Positions 26,862 to 35,146 of a stretch of DNA of 64,000 bases are shown here, piece by piece. Source of the stretch: Massilimicrobiota sp. An134. GTDB taxonomy: Bacteria; Bacillota_I; Bacilli_A; Erysipelotrichales; Coprobacillaceae. The translations under genes were made by a program, and so were the position numbers. Within the stretch, counting starts at the first letter, position 1. Every line of letters starts with the position of its first letter. The stretch is from NCBI RefSeq assembly GCF_002160815.1, contig NZ_NFLH01000005.1:53439-117438 (forward strand), given 5' to 3'. Under the pieces are notes generated by a model, which saw only the letters and a program-made list of their open reading frames with translations, had not been told where the DNA came from and made no database searches.

Positions 26862-27446
26862 ATGAAGAGGATATTAATGATTGGTAATGGGTTTGATATG
26901 GCACATGGATTATATACAAAGTATATTGATTTTTATAATTTTTGTATGGTATTTCATAACAAAGATGTTGAGGATATTGATGGATCTTTTAGAAAACGTA
27001 TTTATCATGAATTTATTGATTGTGGATTTAAAAAATCTGCAGTGAATGTGATTTTAAAAGAAAATATTATTAGGGATGAATTATTGAGAAAAATGATTGA
27101 TATTTGTAAGAATAATTATTGGTTAAATTGTATTCAAAATAGGCAGTCTTTAAAGGATCCTCATTGGTGTGATATTGAAGGAATTATTGCCCAGGAAATT
27201 GCAAAAATAGTGTATATATCTAAACATTATAAAAATAGACGTATGAGTTCTATAGAGCGTCAAGAAGAGAATAATGAAATTGTAGATATGTTTTTTTATA
27301 TTGTTAATCATTCAAAAAAAGACAGTTTACGATTAGCTATTGGTGAAATAAAAGATAAATTATTATTGGATCTTCATGATTTAACATGGTTGCTTGGTTG
27401 TTATTTATCAAAGTTTTTAAATCATACAAAAACAAAAAGAATTTAA
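26862..27446 (+). CDS. AbiH-family protein, apparently shortened
   Basis: The 194-residue product begins KRILMIGNGFDMAHGLYTKY, the clear N-terminal signature of bacteriophage abortive-infection AbiH proteins, and later has CDIEGIIAQEI (about 105) and LLLDLHDLTWLL near the end. AbiH proteins are commonly 300-400 residues with a second conserved block further on, so this one seems to stop about half way. The DNA after the stop holds weak traces of the missing part. AbiH is known from lactococcal plasmids as a phage-exclusion protein of unknown mechanism. If the tail is lost, the gene may be inactive. Confidence 0.75.
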   Translation: MKRILMIGNGFDMAHGLYTKYIDFYNFCMVFHNKDVEDIDGSFRKRIYHEFIDCGFKKSAVNVILKENIIRDELLRKMIDICKNNYWLNCIQNRQSLKDPHWCDIEGIIAQEIAKIVYISKHYKNRRMSSIERQEENNEIVDMFFYIVNHSKKDSLRLAIGEIKDKLLLDLHDLTWLLGCYLSKFLNHTKTKRI

Positions 27447-27700
27447 ACAATCATACAATGGCATACCCTAATTAAAATCAATTATTTTTATAGTTTAAGC
27501 ATCACTTTGAAATAACGAATTTATTTATAGAAAGTTATTCTTTATATTTACGTATAGTATCAGTTTTTTCATCTGTTATATATAATAACTATAACAATAT
27601 TTAAAAACTTAATGTTCACATTTACAATAATCCTATTGATGTATTTTAAATATATCTAACTTTTTTGATTATAATATTTCTTAATAGATTACACACTCTT
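27447..27700 (+). pseudogene. Possible decayed 3' part of the AbiH gene
   Basis: One frame near 27565-27660 reads SSVIYNNYNNI, a stop, then KLNVHIYNNPIDVF. This resembles the AbiH second block (an FNYTNT-like strand followed by an IHG-like strand), heavily mutated. Frames around it are full of stops. The match is short and in very AT-rich DNA, so it may be chance. From about 27700 to the insertion sequence at 27.8 kb I see nothing else. Confidence 0.3.
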
Positions 27701-27805
27701 TTTTGTTTTAATGATATAATATGATAAATAATACCCAAATTATTCATGAAAGCAAATTTGTGATGAAAAATTTATAAATCATGTCTATTTTCTAGCTTAA
27801 AAAAT

Positions 27806-27832
27806 GTTATCCACCGTAAAATTGTGAATAAC
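27806..27832. repeat. Left-end quasi-palindrome of the IS
   Basis: GTTATCCAC at 27806-27814 pairs with GTGAATAAC at 27824-27832 with one mismatch. It is the counterpart of the palindrome at the other end of the element and could form an RNA hairpin when read from either side. Confidence 0.55.
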
Positions 27833-27889
27833 CGTAGCTAAAAAAGTGTAGTTTTTCAACTACTTTCAATAAACTATGGATTTTATGTT

Positions 27890-29167
27890 TTAATTCTGCA
27901 GTTTTTGATAGTATTTTAAGAATTTCTTCTTATATCTATATGCACTGCTAAATGACAATATGATTCTTCTTGCATGTCGTATGACCTTTACTGCTATCTT
28001 TTGATACTTGTTTCTAAATGTATTCATTCGTATCTTCTGATCTTTGCCTTCTAATACAAGAATCCTAAATAGATGATAGAAGTTATAACACAGTGATGAT
28101 ATCATGAACTGGAAACAGTTCTTTTCAAAATCATGATGTCCTACATTATCTCCATCGAAATCATCTTTCAGTTCCTTTGTGAAGTTCTCTGAGTTTCCTC
28201 TCTCCTCATAGAAGTCACAGATGTCTTCGCATGATCTTTTCATGTCATTTGTTATGATGCAATAGATAACTGGGAACATTGTCAACTGTTTGTCCTGTGC
28301 TGGAAATACCTTAAAAACATATCGGCATGGTGTGGATAGACTTTTAGGTGAGTATTCTATCTCTCCATAATAGGGTTCCTGATTTGTGTAATTCAAATAA
28401 TCAATTCCATTGTCTTCCAGATGTTCAATGATCATATTTTGAATCTTTTCATAGCTTTTGGCTCTAATGTAGTATTGAATATCTTCATGATGCATATAAT
28501 CCATGAATTCAGTATTGTAGAATGCACTGTCACCCCTCATGGAAACAGTCTTGCCTTTTCTATCAAGATGTGCCAGTACTTCCTTGAGTTCATTGATGAA
28601 TCCATTAGATGAGTATGCTGCTCCTGTTCTAAAGTTGGAACTTAACAACAGTTTGGTATTATATTCATTAATCATCATTGGATGGTATCCATTGACACCA
28701 TAATGGTAGATATATGCAGAAGCTTCCTGATGTCCATGAGTTTGTGTTTTTGTTGAATCGACGTCAAGAATGATATTCTCAACATGCCTATTGACATAGT
28801 CGCAATCTAATCTTTGAATATGTTCCTTAATGGTCATGTTGGTTTTCATGTTGATTCTATCAAAGAATCTTGATAAAGTAGGCTGTGAACAGGCATTGAT
28901 GCATTGTGATAAAAGTGGATCATCAATAAGTGTCATTTGATCAGCCTGATTGAAGTAGCCTAAAAGGTTACGTAAAACAATTTGAGTGACAATGTCAGAA
29001 TTGGAATACTTAGGCAATCTTCTTGTATCATTGAAAGGAATGTCATCTAATGAAGATAGCAGATTGTACTTTTTAAGAAATGAAAGAAGCAAGATGCTGC
29101 CACCATCACAGGAAATGTTGCCACCGTTAAAATTTATGTTGTCAAAATTGAAAATAGATTGTATCAT
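27890..29167 (-). CDS. IS1380-family transposase
   Basis: This 425-residue DDE transposase has ILDVDSTKTQTHG (first Asp, about 152), RGDSAFYNTEF (second Asp, about 211) and EERGNSENFTKELKDD with the catalytic Glu (about 325), followed by NCFQFMISSLCYN. These are the DDE motifs and order of the IS1380 family. ATG 29167 is preceded on the minus strand by an AAGGAG-like site (complement of about 29170-29176). The gene looks full length. Its base composition is a little higher in GC than the surrounding capsule genes, as expected for a mobile gene. Confidence 0.93.
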   Translation of the reverse strand: MIQSIFNFDNINFNGGNISCDGGSILLLSFLKKYNLLSSLDDIPFNDTRRLPKYSNSDIVTQIVLRNLLGYFNQADQMTLIDDPLLSQCINACSQPTLSRFFDRINMKTNMTIKEHIQRLDCDYVNRHVENIILDVDSTKTQTHGHQEASAYIYHYGVNGYHPMMINEYNTKLLLSSNFRTGAAYSSNGFINELKEVLAHLDRKGKTVSMRGDSAFYNTEFMDYMHHEDIQYYIRAKSYEKIQNMIIEHLEDNGIDYLNYTNQEPYYGEIEYSPKSLSTPCRYVFKVFPAQDKQLTMFPVIYCIITNDMKRSCEDICDFYEERGNSENFTKELKDDFDGDNVGHHDFEKNCFQFMISSLCYNFYHLFRILVLEGKDQKIRMNTFRNKYQKIAVKVIRHARRIILSFSSAYRYKKKFLKYYQKLQN

Positions 29168-29237
29168 ATAAGTGCTCCTTGTATTGTAGTTTGGTCACTT
29201 ACATTATACAGGAGCTTTTATTATATATAAAGAAAAA

Positions 29238-29260
29238 CTATTCACCCAACGGGTGAATAG
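29238..29260. repeat. Right-end perfect palindrome of the IS
   Basis: CTATTCACCC (29238-29247) and GGGTGAATAG (29251-29260) are perfect inverted repeats around AAC. The stem would be followed by A/T-rich DNA on both sides. It probably marks the end of the IS and may also block transcription into the element. Confidence 0.7.
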
Positions 29261-29368
29261 AAAAAGAATAAATAAAAGCAGAAAATGCCTATGAAATAAG
29301 GATATTTCATGATTATATTATAATCTCATGAATAATTAAGGTTTTAATAGAAATACTTTATAAAACTG

Positions 29369-29398
29369 TTGAATTTTGTATATTCATTGTGATATATT
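29369..29398 (+). promoter_or_regulatory. Candidate promoter of the cpsCD-LCP operon
   Basis: TTGAAT (29369-29374) and TATATT (29393-29398) are 18 nt apart, just outside the IS end and about 35 nt before the cpsC start. The spacing is acceptable; the -10 is a fair match. Confidence 0.45.
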
Positions 29399-29434
29399 AA
29401 AGTGGATTTCATAGTGATAAAGGAGGTTTTTTGG

Positions 29435-30157
29435 TTGAATAAAGAAATAATAAATGAAGATCAGGAAGTTGAGATAGATTTAAAGGCCCTATTTTTAAAA
29501 ATGAAGGCTTTATGGTATATTTTAGTCATGGGAGTTCTGATCGGAGCTATCGTTATGACTTTATATTCAGTCTTTTTAAAAACACCAACATATACATCAA
29601 CTGCACAAATTTATTTGCGTGGAAGTTCTAAAAGTGTTTCTGTTTCAGATTTACAATTAAGTACAGCTTTATCTAATGATTATCTTGTACTTTTTAAAAG
29701 AAGAGATAATATGCAAAAAGTTATCAATGAACTCAATTTAGAAATGACACCAGAACAACTCAAAGGAATGATAAACATCAGTAATATTTCTGATACTCGT
29801 ATCTTGCAAGTTTCAGTCACTTCTACTGATCCTGAACTTTCAAGAGATATAGCCAACAGTGCTGTTGAACAAGGTATGGATGATATTCGTGAGATTGATT
29901 CTCAGGAACCTTATATGGTTGAAAAAGCAATTGCAAGTTCATATCCAAATGGAAGTTCAACATTAAAGATGACGGTTTTAGGAGCGTTGGCTGGCCTAGT
30001 TATAGCAATGGGAGCAATTTTTATTAAATTTGTCTTAAGTGATAACGTACAGTCTGTTGACGATATCGAAAATACAATTGGTGTTCCTGTTTTAGCTGTA
30101 GTCGTAGAAGACAAAGCTTTAAATTATACTAAGAAAAAGTATTCGACAGGGAAATAG
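29435..30157 (+). CDS. cpsC: Tyrosine-kinase modulator / chain-length regulator (CpsC/Wzz type)
   Basis: This 240-residue membrane protein has two flanking membrane helices, ILVMGVLIGAIVMTLYSVFL (about 32-51) and MTVLGALAGLVIAMGAIF (about 185-202), around an extracytoplasmic alpha-beta domain. This is the polysaccharide co-polymerase topology. Its cytoplasmic tail activates the CpsD kinase and together they set chain length. The preferred start is TTG 29435, 8 nt after AAGGAGG; the GTG at 29402 has no such site. The kinase gene follows after 11 nt. Confidence 0.9.
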   Translation: MNKEIINEDQEVEIDLKALFLKMKALWYILVMGVLIGAIVMTLYSVFLKTPTYTSTAQIYLRGSSKSVSVSDLQLSTALSNDYLVLFKRRDNMQKVINELNLEMTPEQLKGMINISNISDTRILQVSVTSTDPELSRDIANSAVEQGMDDIREIDSQEPYMVEKAIASSYPNGSSTLKMTVLGALAGLVIAMGAIFIKFVLSDNVQSVDDIENTIGVPVLAVVVEDKALNYTKKKYSTGK

Positions 30158-30168
30158 GAGGAAACTCG

Positions 30169-30843
30169 ATGGAAAAAGACACAAGAGATGTTATAGAAAT
30201 AAAAAATATAAATAAAAAATTTGGTTTAATGGAATCATTTAAAACATTAAGAACAAATTTAATGTATACTGAGAATCTTCAGGTTATTTCCGTGACTAGT
30301 ACTGTTCCTGATGAAGGAAAAACTGTCGTTGCTTTTCAGTTGGCTAACAGTTTTGCACAAATGGATAAAAAAGTATTACTTATTGACTGCGATTTAAGAA
30401 GAAGTTCTTTAAATGACTATTTGGTTATTTCACGTAAATCAATAGGTTTAACAGAGGGTTTAACAAAACAGTCTCGCCAATATATTAAACCAACAAATAT
30501 TGATAATTTATTCGTCATATTGGCTGGAAAAAGACCACCAAATCCATCAGAACTTTTATCAAGTCCTTCTTTTGAAAAACTTATTGAACAATTAAAAGAA
30601 AGTTTTGATTACATTATTATTGATACACCACCTACAACGGTCGCAATGGATGCAGTGATTGTAGGAAGAGTTTGTGATGGAACACTGATGGTCATTCGTA
30701 ATGAATTTATTAAGAAAAAATTATTAAAACGCGCAAAACAAGAATTAGAAAGAAATGGTGTACGTATTGTTGGTGCTGTTTTAAATCGTGTTAAGAAAAA
30801 TCAGATAGAATATAGTGGTTATGGTTATGAAAAATACTACTAA
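30169..30843 (+). CDS. cpsD: Capsule autophosphorylating tyrosine kinase (BY-kinase)
   Basis: This 224-residue cytoplasmic kinase has the BY-kinase motifs in order: ISVTSTVPDEGKT (Walker A, about 40-52), VLLIDCDLRR (Walker A', about 66-75) and YIIIDTPPTT (Walker B, about 143-152). It ends in a tyrosine cluster, YSGYGYEKYY, the autophosphorylation site. It works with the membrane activator CpsC and is dephosphorylated by the CpsB-like phosphatase encoded at 32.5 kb. The tyrosine cluster overlaps the start of the next gene. Confidence 0.95.
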   Translation: MEKDTRDVIEIKNINKKFGLMESFKTLRTNLMYTENLQVISVTSTVPDEGKTVVAFQLANSFAQMDKKVLLIDCDLRRSSLNDYLVISRKSIGLTEGLTKQSRQYIKPTNIDNLFVILAGKRPPNPSELLSSPSFEKLIEQLKESFDYIIIDTPPTTVAMDAVIVGRVCDGTLMVIRNEFIKKKLLKRAKQELERNGVRIVGAVLNRVKKNQIEYSGYGYEKYY

Positions 30844-31801
30844 GTCTAAAGCAATATTGGTCACAATTATTGGGCTGGTTATTGTTTTGATCATAACCAT
30901 AGTCTTTTCGCAAAAAATGTTTATCAAAGATGTTGATAACACAGAAAGCCAAGATTATCATACACTTGTTGTAGATGGAAAATCTTATGAATATAATACA
31001 TCTATCGTGTCCATTCTATTATTGGGATTAGATGTTGAAAACATTGATGAAAGAGGACAGGCAGACGCTATCGAATTATTATTGTTGGATAGAGAGCACA
31101 AAGAAATTTATTTGTTGTCAATTCCACGTGATACAATGACAGATATTCGATTATTTGATGTGGAAGGCAATGATTTGGGCTGGCAAGAACAACATTTAAA
31201 TTTAGCTTATGCATATGGCAGCACTCCTGAATCTGGGTGCATGTATACATCACAGGCTGTTTCTCGTTTATTGAAAAACGTACCTATTACAAGATATGCA
31301 GCACTTAGTATTTCAATGTTAGAAAGAGTACACAATGTTGTAGGAAAATTAGATGTAAAAGTTCCTAACAATTCTCTAGTTTCTTATCATTCAAGTTGGA
31401 GAGAAGGACAAACGATTACGTTAACTTCAGATAATGTGGAAACATTTTTAAGAGCTCGAGATACAGATCAGGATTTTTCAAATCAAGATCGAATGGAAAG
31501 ACAAAAAGCATACCTTATTGCTTACTTTGAAGCCTTTAAAAAAGAATTAGAAAAAGATTTTGACAACACTGTGACGAAGGTGTATGATATAATTAATAAT
31601 TTAACAAGCAATATCTCTTTTTCAGATATGGAAGATTTTGCAAATATGGTTCTCGAATATCATTTTGATGCAAATTCAAATTGCTATACATTAGAAGGGA
31701 AAAATATTGTAGGGAATTATCATGATGAGTACAATGTTGATCAGGAAGCATTGCTTGCTCTGGTCAAAAAGTTGTTTTATATTGAGGAGGAAAAACAATG
31801 A
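30827..31801 (+). CDS. LytR-CpsA-Psr (LCP) glycopolymer ligase
   Basis: This protein of about 324 residues has an N-terminal membrane anchor (ILVTIIGLVIVLIITIVF, about 10-27) and an extracytoplasmic LCP domain. Landmarks are ILLLGLDVE, GQADAIELL, LSIPRDTMTDI (about 95-105) with the conserved Arg/Asp, NLAYAYG and FLRARDTDQDF. LCP enzymes move undecaprenyl-linked polymers to peptidoglycan, so this is the likely last step for the capsule made here. Three in-frame starts exist (GTG 30815, ATG 30821, ATG 30827), none with a clear ribosome site. The gene overlaps cpsD and is probably coupled to it. Confidence 0.9.
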   Translation: MKNTTKSKAILVTIIGLVIVLIITIVFSQKMFIKDVDNTESQDYHTLVVDGKSYEYNTSIVSILLLGLDVENIDERGQADAIELLLLDREHKEIYLLSIPRDTMTDIRLFDVEGNDLGWQEQHLNLAYAYGSTPESGCMYTSQAVSRLLKNVPITRYAALSISMLERVHNVVGKLDVKVPNNSLVSYHSSWREGQTITLTSDNVETFLRARDTDQDFSNQDRMERQKAYLIAYFEAFKKELEKDFDNTVTKVYDIINNLTSNISFSDMEDFANMVLEYHFDANSNCYTLEGKNIVGNYHDEYNVDQEALLALVKKLFYIEEEKQ

Positions 31802-32484
31802 AAAAATTAATGAGTATTTTATTAGCGGCTAGTGCTGTATTTGCTTTAACACTTTCTACAACATTTGCTTTACCAAGTGCTACTGCTAATGGTGGTGTCG
31901 TTGGTGAAGTGACAATTAATGGAGAAGTGATTGAAGGAACAAAGGTTTTATTTGAATCTTCATATGAAGATGTTTCACAAAGTGAACAAACAAAAATTTC
32001 ACAATTAAATGCAGGTACAGCTATCACTGAAGTATTAGATACTGCTTCTGTTCAAGCACCTGAAGGATTAGATGTTAGCTCATTGAAGTTATTAACACAA
32101 ATTCAGGATTTAGTAGTTAAAGATGCAAATGGAAATTTAGTGAAAGATGCCAAAAATGTAAAAGTAACATGGGAAGTTCCTAATTTAACAAGTGGATTAG
32201 GTGATGTTTATGTTATTCATTATAGTACAGTAAGAAATGTATGGGAAATCATTAAACCAGATCAAGTAGATTTCTCTAACAAAACAATTACTGCGACTTT
32301 TGCTGACTTATCACCTGTTGGTGTAGTTTATGTACCATCTACTTCACAACCAGCTGGAGATAAAGATGATAGTTCTAGTGTACAAACATCTGACCAATCA
32401 AATATCGCATTATATGCTGGTGTTGCAGTGGTTGCATTAGTTGCAATTGTTGGTTTAACATATAGAACTAAAAAACAAAAATAA
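31798..32484 (+). CDS. Secreted surface protein with a TSD-type C-terminal anchor
   Basis: This 228-residue protein has a signal peptide (KKLMSILLAASAVFALTL, cleavage likely after about residue 24-31). A beta-rich middle part contains VVKDANGNLVKDAKNVKVTW, and the C terminus reads SVQTSDQSN, then a hydrophobic helix (IALYAGVAVVALVAIVGLTY) and RTKKQK. This resembles a sortase signal in which TSD replaces the TGD seen in the large protein at 46 kb. It overlaps the LCP gene by ATGA, so it is made together with the capsule ligation machinery. The function is unknown. Confidence 0.82.
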   Translation: MKKLMSILLAASAVFALTLSTTFALPSATANGGVVGEVTINGEVIEGTKVLFESSYEDVSQSEQTKISQLNAGTAITEVLDTASVQAPEGLDVSSLKLLTQIQDLVVKDANGNLVKDAKNVKVTWEVPNLTSGLGDVYVIHYSTVRNVWEIIKPDQVDFSNKTITATFADLSPVGVVYVPSTSQPAGDKDDSSSVQTSDQSNIALYAGVAVVALVAIVGLTYRTKKQK

Positions 32485-32487
32485 GAT

Positions 32488-32514
32488 AAAAAGGGGGATT
32501 TCCCCTCTTTTTTA
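32488..32514 (+). terminator. Intrinsic terminator after the surface protein gene
   Basis: GGGG and CCCC arms (about 32493-32505) with flanking A and T runs follow the stop at once and are followed by TCTTTTTT. The next gene starts 15 nt later, so the terminator may attenuate rather than fully block cpsB expression. Confidence 0.7.
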
Positions 32515-32528
32515 TATGGAGAGAATTT

Positions 32529-33314
32529 ATGAAATTTACAGATATACATGGTCATTATGCTTGGGATATTGATGATGGGATCCAAACAATGCCAGAAACA
32601 GTGAAAGCACTAAGAATTGCTTCACAGCAAGGCATCAGTCATATAGTAGCAACCCCACATATGTGCTGTGGAAAAATAGATCAAGATAATCGAGCAATTT
32701 TAATGAAAAGGATGGAAAGTTTTAAAAAATTGGCTCAGCGTTATTCTATCGATGTTACTTTTGGTTGTGAACTCATGTTAAATCAAAAGATTAAGGACAC
32801 ATTGGCAGAAGATTTATTTATTCCTATAGGAAAAACACCTTATCTTCTTTGTGAAGACGATGTCAGAAAAAAGGAACCGGATTTTATAGAAGTATTTGAT
32901 ATCTATCTTAAAGAAGTTATATACGCTGGATATAAGCCAATTGTCGCGCATGTTGAACGCTATTTCCATGATGATATTGATCTAGAGTTTATAAGATATT
33001 TAATAGACATGGGATGTTATATTCAAGTGAATACAACAAGTATCTTAGGATTATCTCATGCTCAGCACCATAAAAATGCATTAAAACTGATTGATTCTCA
33101 ATTGATTCATATCATCGCTACTGATACACATCAAGCCGAAGGAACTCGTGTACCTAATATGAAAGAATGTTATGATTACTTATTGAAAAAAGGTTATCAG
33201 GAAAGATATATTCATTTATTGATGAACGAAAATCCAAAACGTGTTGTTAATAACCGTACATTGCTTACACCTCATTTTCATAGTACAAAAAAATTATTTT
33301 CGTTTTTAAAGTAA
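32529..33314 (+). CDS. cpsB: CpsB/YwqE-type protein-tyrosine phosphatase (PHP family)
   Basis: This 261-residue cytoplasmic metal-dependent phosphatase removes phosphate from CpsD. It has the PHP motifs DIHGHYAWDIDDG (about 4-16), IVATPHM (about 40-46), GCELMLN, IVAHVERY (about 139-146) and ATDTH (about 197-201), which supply the His/Asp/Glu metal ligands. In most loci it precedes cpsC; here it is the last gene, after a terminator. ATG 32529 has GGAGAA upstream. Confidence 0.92.
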   Translation: MKFTDIHGHYAWDIDDGIQTMPETVKALRIASQQGISHIVATPHMCCGKIDQDNRAILMKRMESFKKLAQRYSIDVTFGCELMLNQKIKDTLAEDLFIPIGKTPYLLCEDDVRKKEPDFIEVFDIYLKEVIYAGYKPIVAHVERYFHDDIDLEFIRYLIDMGCYIQVNTTSILGLSHAQHHKNALKLIDSQLIHIIATDTHQAEGTRVPNMKECYDYLLKKGYQERYIHLLMNENPKRVVNNRTLLTPHFHSTKKLFSFLK

Positions 33315-33342
33315 AATATCTCATGAAATGAGATATTTTTTT
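33313..33342. terminator. Bidirectional terminator between convergent genes
   Basis: AAATATCTCAT and ATGAGATATTT form an 11-bp stem around GAA with T runs on both strands. It serves the cpsB gene from the left and the HAD nucleotidase gene from the right. Confidence 0.85.
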
Positions 33343-33345
33343 CTA

Positions 33346-34029
33346 TTATAATAATTGTAATAACTCTCTTAAGTCGTGAATTTCATAATTGATAGGCATT
33401 GCTTCAGGTTTATCAAGATGATTTGGATTAAACCAGCAAGTATTAATACCAGCATTGATACCACCTTGGATATCACTTGATAAAGAATCACCTATAATGA
33501 GTGTTTTACTTAAATCAATTTTATCTATATTTTTAAAACAATAATCAAAATATTCTTTAGAAGGTTTCTGGTGTCCAATATCTTCAGAAACAAATATATT
33601 CTGAAAATATTTTTTGATATCTGTTCCTTCTAATCGACTATATTGTGTTTGTGAAACACCATTAGTCACTACATAAAGTGGATATTTTTGATAAAGTGCG
33701 CTTAAGACTTCAATTGTATGAGGTAAAACAAAATATCCTTGACCTAATGCCTTTTGATAATCATCTTCAAAAGCAATACCATCTACAGGAATATTAAATT
33801 CTTTAAACAAAAGTACAAAACGTGAATAAACAACTGTTTTTTTATCAATTAAACCATTTTCAAAATCTTTCCATAATTTTTTGTTTATTTCTTCATATCT
33901 TTGATTGATTTCATAAGTGAGTGGTATATCATAATGGCGAAAAGTGTATTCGAGGGCATGTTGTTCTGCTTTATCAAAATCTAATAAGGTTCCATCAACA
34001 TCAAATAACAAATATTTATATTTTTTCAT
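33346..34029 (-). CDS. yjjG: HAD-superfamily nucleotidase, YjjG type
   Basis: This 227-residue HAD phosphatase has LFDVDGTLLDF (motif I, about 7-17), VVTNGVSQTQ (motif II, about 116-125), KPSKEYFDY with the motif III Lys, and LIIGDSLSSDIQGG (motif IV, about 178-191). The YjjG/YfnB group removes phosphate from nucleoside monophosphates and clears non-canonical ones. ATG (complement of 34027-34029) is 9 nt after AAGGAG, preferred over the TTG three codons earlier. It is a single-gene unit on the minus strand. Confidence 0.88.
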   Translation of the reverse strand: MKKYKYLLFDVDGTLLDFDKAEQHALEYTFRHYDIPLTYEINQRYEEINKKLWKDFENGLIDKKTVVYSRFVLLFKEFNIPVDGIAFEDDYQKALGQGYFVLPHTIEVLSALYQKYPLYVVTNGVSQTQYSRLEGTDIKKYFQNIFVSEDIGHQKPSKEYFDYCFKNIDKIDLSKTLIIGDSLSSDIQGGINAGINTCWFNPNHLDKPEAMPINYEIHDLRELLQLL

Positions 34030-34245
34030 TATATTCAACTCCTTGCTAATTTATTATACTGAAAAATATAAAAAATGATATTAAAATATAGATGAATATG
34101 TGTAAAATTGATTTAATTTAAATGATATAATGTTTAATATCTATTTATTCTTGATTTTCTATGAAATTATGATTAAAATGAAAATTGCTAAGTACCTTTA
34201 ATTTTATATCTAAAATGTAGTTTTGATAATAGAGGAGGAACGGAG

Positions 34246-35139
34246 ATGAATAACCAGGAAGTAATGATTTTTTTAACAAAAGAGGAGTTAAAAAGATTTA
34301 TTACATTGCAGGAGAAAATATTTGATCAGGTAAGACTTGTAGACGTTAAAACAAACCAAATTTATTACTTGGATGAAGAAAAGGTCTTATGTGTTGAACC
34401 ACACCAGTGTTTTGAATTTTGGAATAAAGAAAAAAAATGTCAGAATTGTAGTTCAGCTAAAGCTTTTACAACCAAAGGTCAAGTATGTAAATATGAATTT
34501 ATTGACAGCCATATATATTTTATTATTTCAAAATATATTGAAGTAGAAGAAAAAGCGTTTATATTGGAAATGATTTCTCAATCTAATGATGAAACTTTTT
34601 ATGCTGCACAAGGTCAAAATAAAATGGCCAAAATAATAACGAAGTTAAATTCAAGAATATATACAGATTCTCTTACAAAAGTCTATAATCGTGCCTATTA
34701 TGATGAACAAGCAAAAGGAATTTTATCACAATATGATGGTGTTATGATGTTTGATGTAGATAAATTTAAAATGATTAATGATACATATGGTCATTTAGCT
34801 GGAGATGTTGTTTTAAAAGAATTAACAAAAGTTGTATTGTCAATGACAAGAAAATGTGATTCAGTTGTTCGTTATGGTGGGGATGAATTTTTAGTTGTTT
34901 TTAGAGATATTAGTGAAACAGCATTTAAAAAACGTTTATATCAGATTCGAGATGCTGTAAAACAAATTAAGATAGAAAACTATCCTGATATTGATTTGTC
35001 AATCAGTATTGGTAGTATTTATTGTCAAAAACAACCACAAAAAAGCCTTATAGAAAATCTTGATAAATTGCTTTATAAAGTAAAACATGATAAAGAATCA
35101 ATTTGTTTTAAGCTTTATGGTGATTGTAAGGACATGTAG
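34246..35139 (+). CDS. Diguanylate cyclase with a Cys-rich PAS-like sensor
   Basis: This 297-residue protein has a C-terminal GGDEF domain with DSLTKVYNRAYYDE (about 142-155), MMFDVDKFKMIND (metal Asp) and VVRYGGDEFLVVF (active site, about 203-215), so it should make cyclic di-GMP. The first 125 residues look like a small PAS-type domain containing CVEPHQCFEFW and KKCQNCSS (Cys at about 45, 50, 61 and 64), which could bind metal or sense redox. There is no membrane segment. ATG 34246 follows AGGAGGAACGG. The N-terminal region upstream (34030-34245) is AT-rich with no clear promoter. Confidence 0.88.
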   Translation: MNNQEVMIFLTKEELKRFITLQEKIFDQVRLVDVKTNQIYYLDEEKVLCVEPHQCFEFWNKEKKCQNCSSAKAFTTKGQVCKYEFIDSHIYFIISKYIEVEEKAFILEMISQSNDETFYAAQGQNKMAKIITKLNSRIYTDSLTKVYNRAYYDEQAKGILSQYDGVMMFDVDKFKMINDTYGHLAGDVVLKELTKVVLSMTRKCDSVVRYGGDEFLVVFRDISETAFKKRLYQIRDAVKQIKIENYPDIDLSISIGSIYCQKQPQKSLIENLDKLLYKVKHDKESICFKLYGDCKDM

Positions 35140-35146
35140 AGTAAAA

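Larger units (their letters stand above)
27806..29260 (-). mobile_element. IS1380-family insertion sequence (limits approximate)
   Basis: A single transposase gene on the minus strand is flanked by similar quasi-palindromes: 27806-27832 on the left and a perfect 10-3-10 palindrome at 29238-29260 on the right. Both contain TATnCACC and GTGAATA elements in opposite orientation, so they are probably at or near the terminal inverted repeats. The exact ends and target duplication were not fixed. The element lies between the AbiH remnant and the cps control operon. Confidence 0.6.

Noticed and set aside
30815..30832. GTTATG micro-repeat at the start of the LCP gene as a phase-variation tract
   Set aside because: There are only two full copies, a unit of 6 nt would not shift the frame, and it encodes the required CpsD tyrosine tail.
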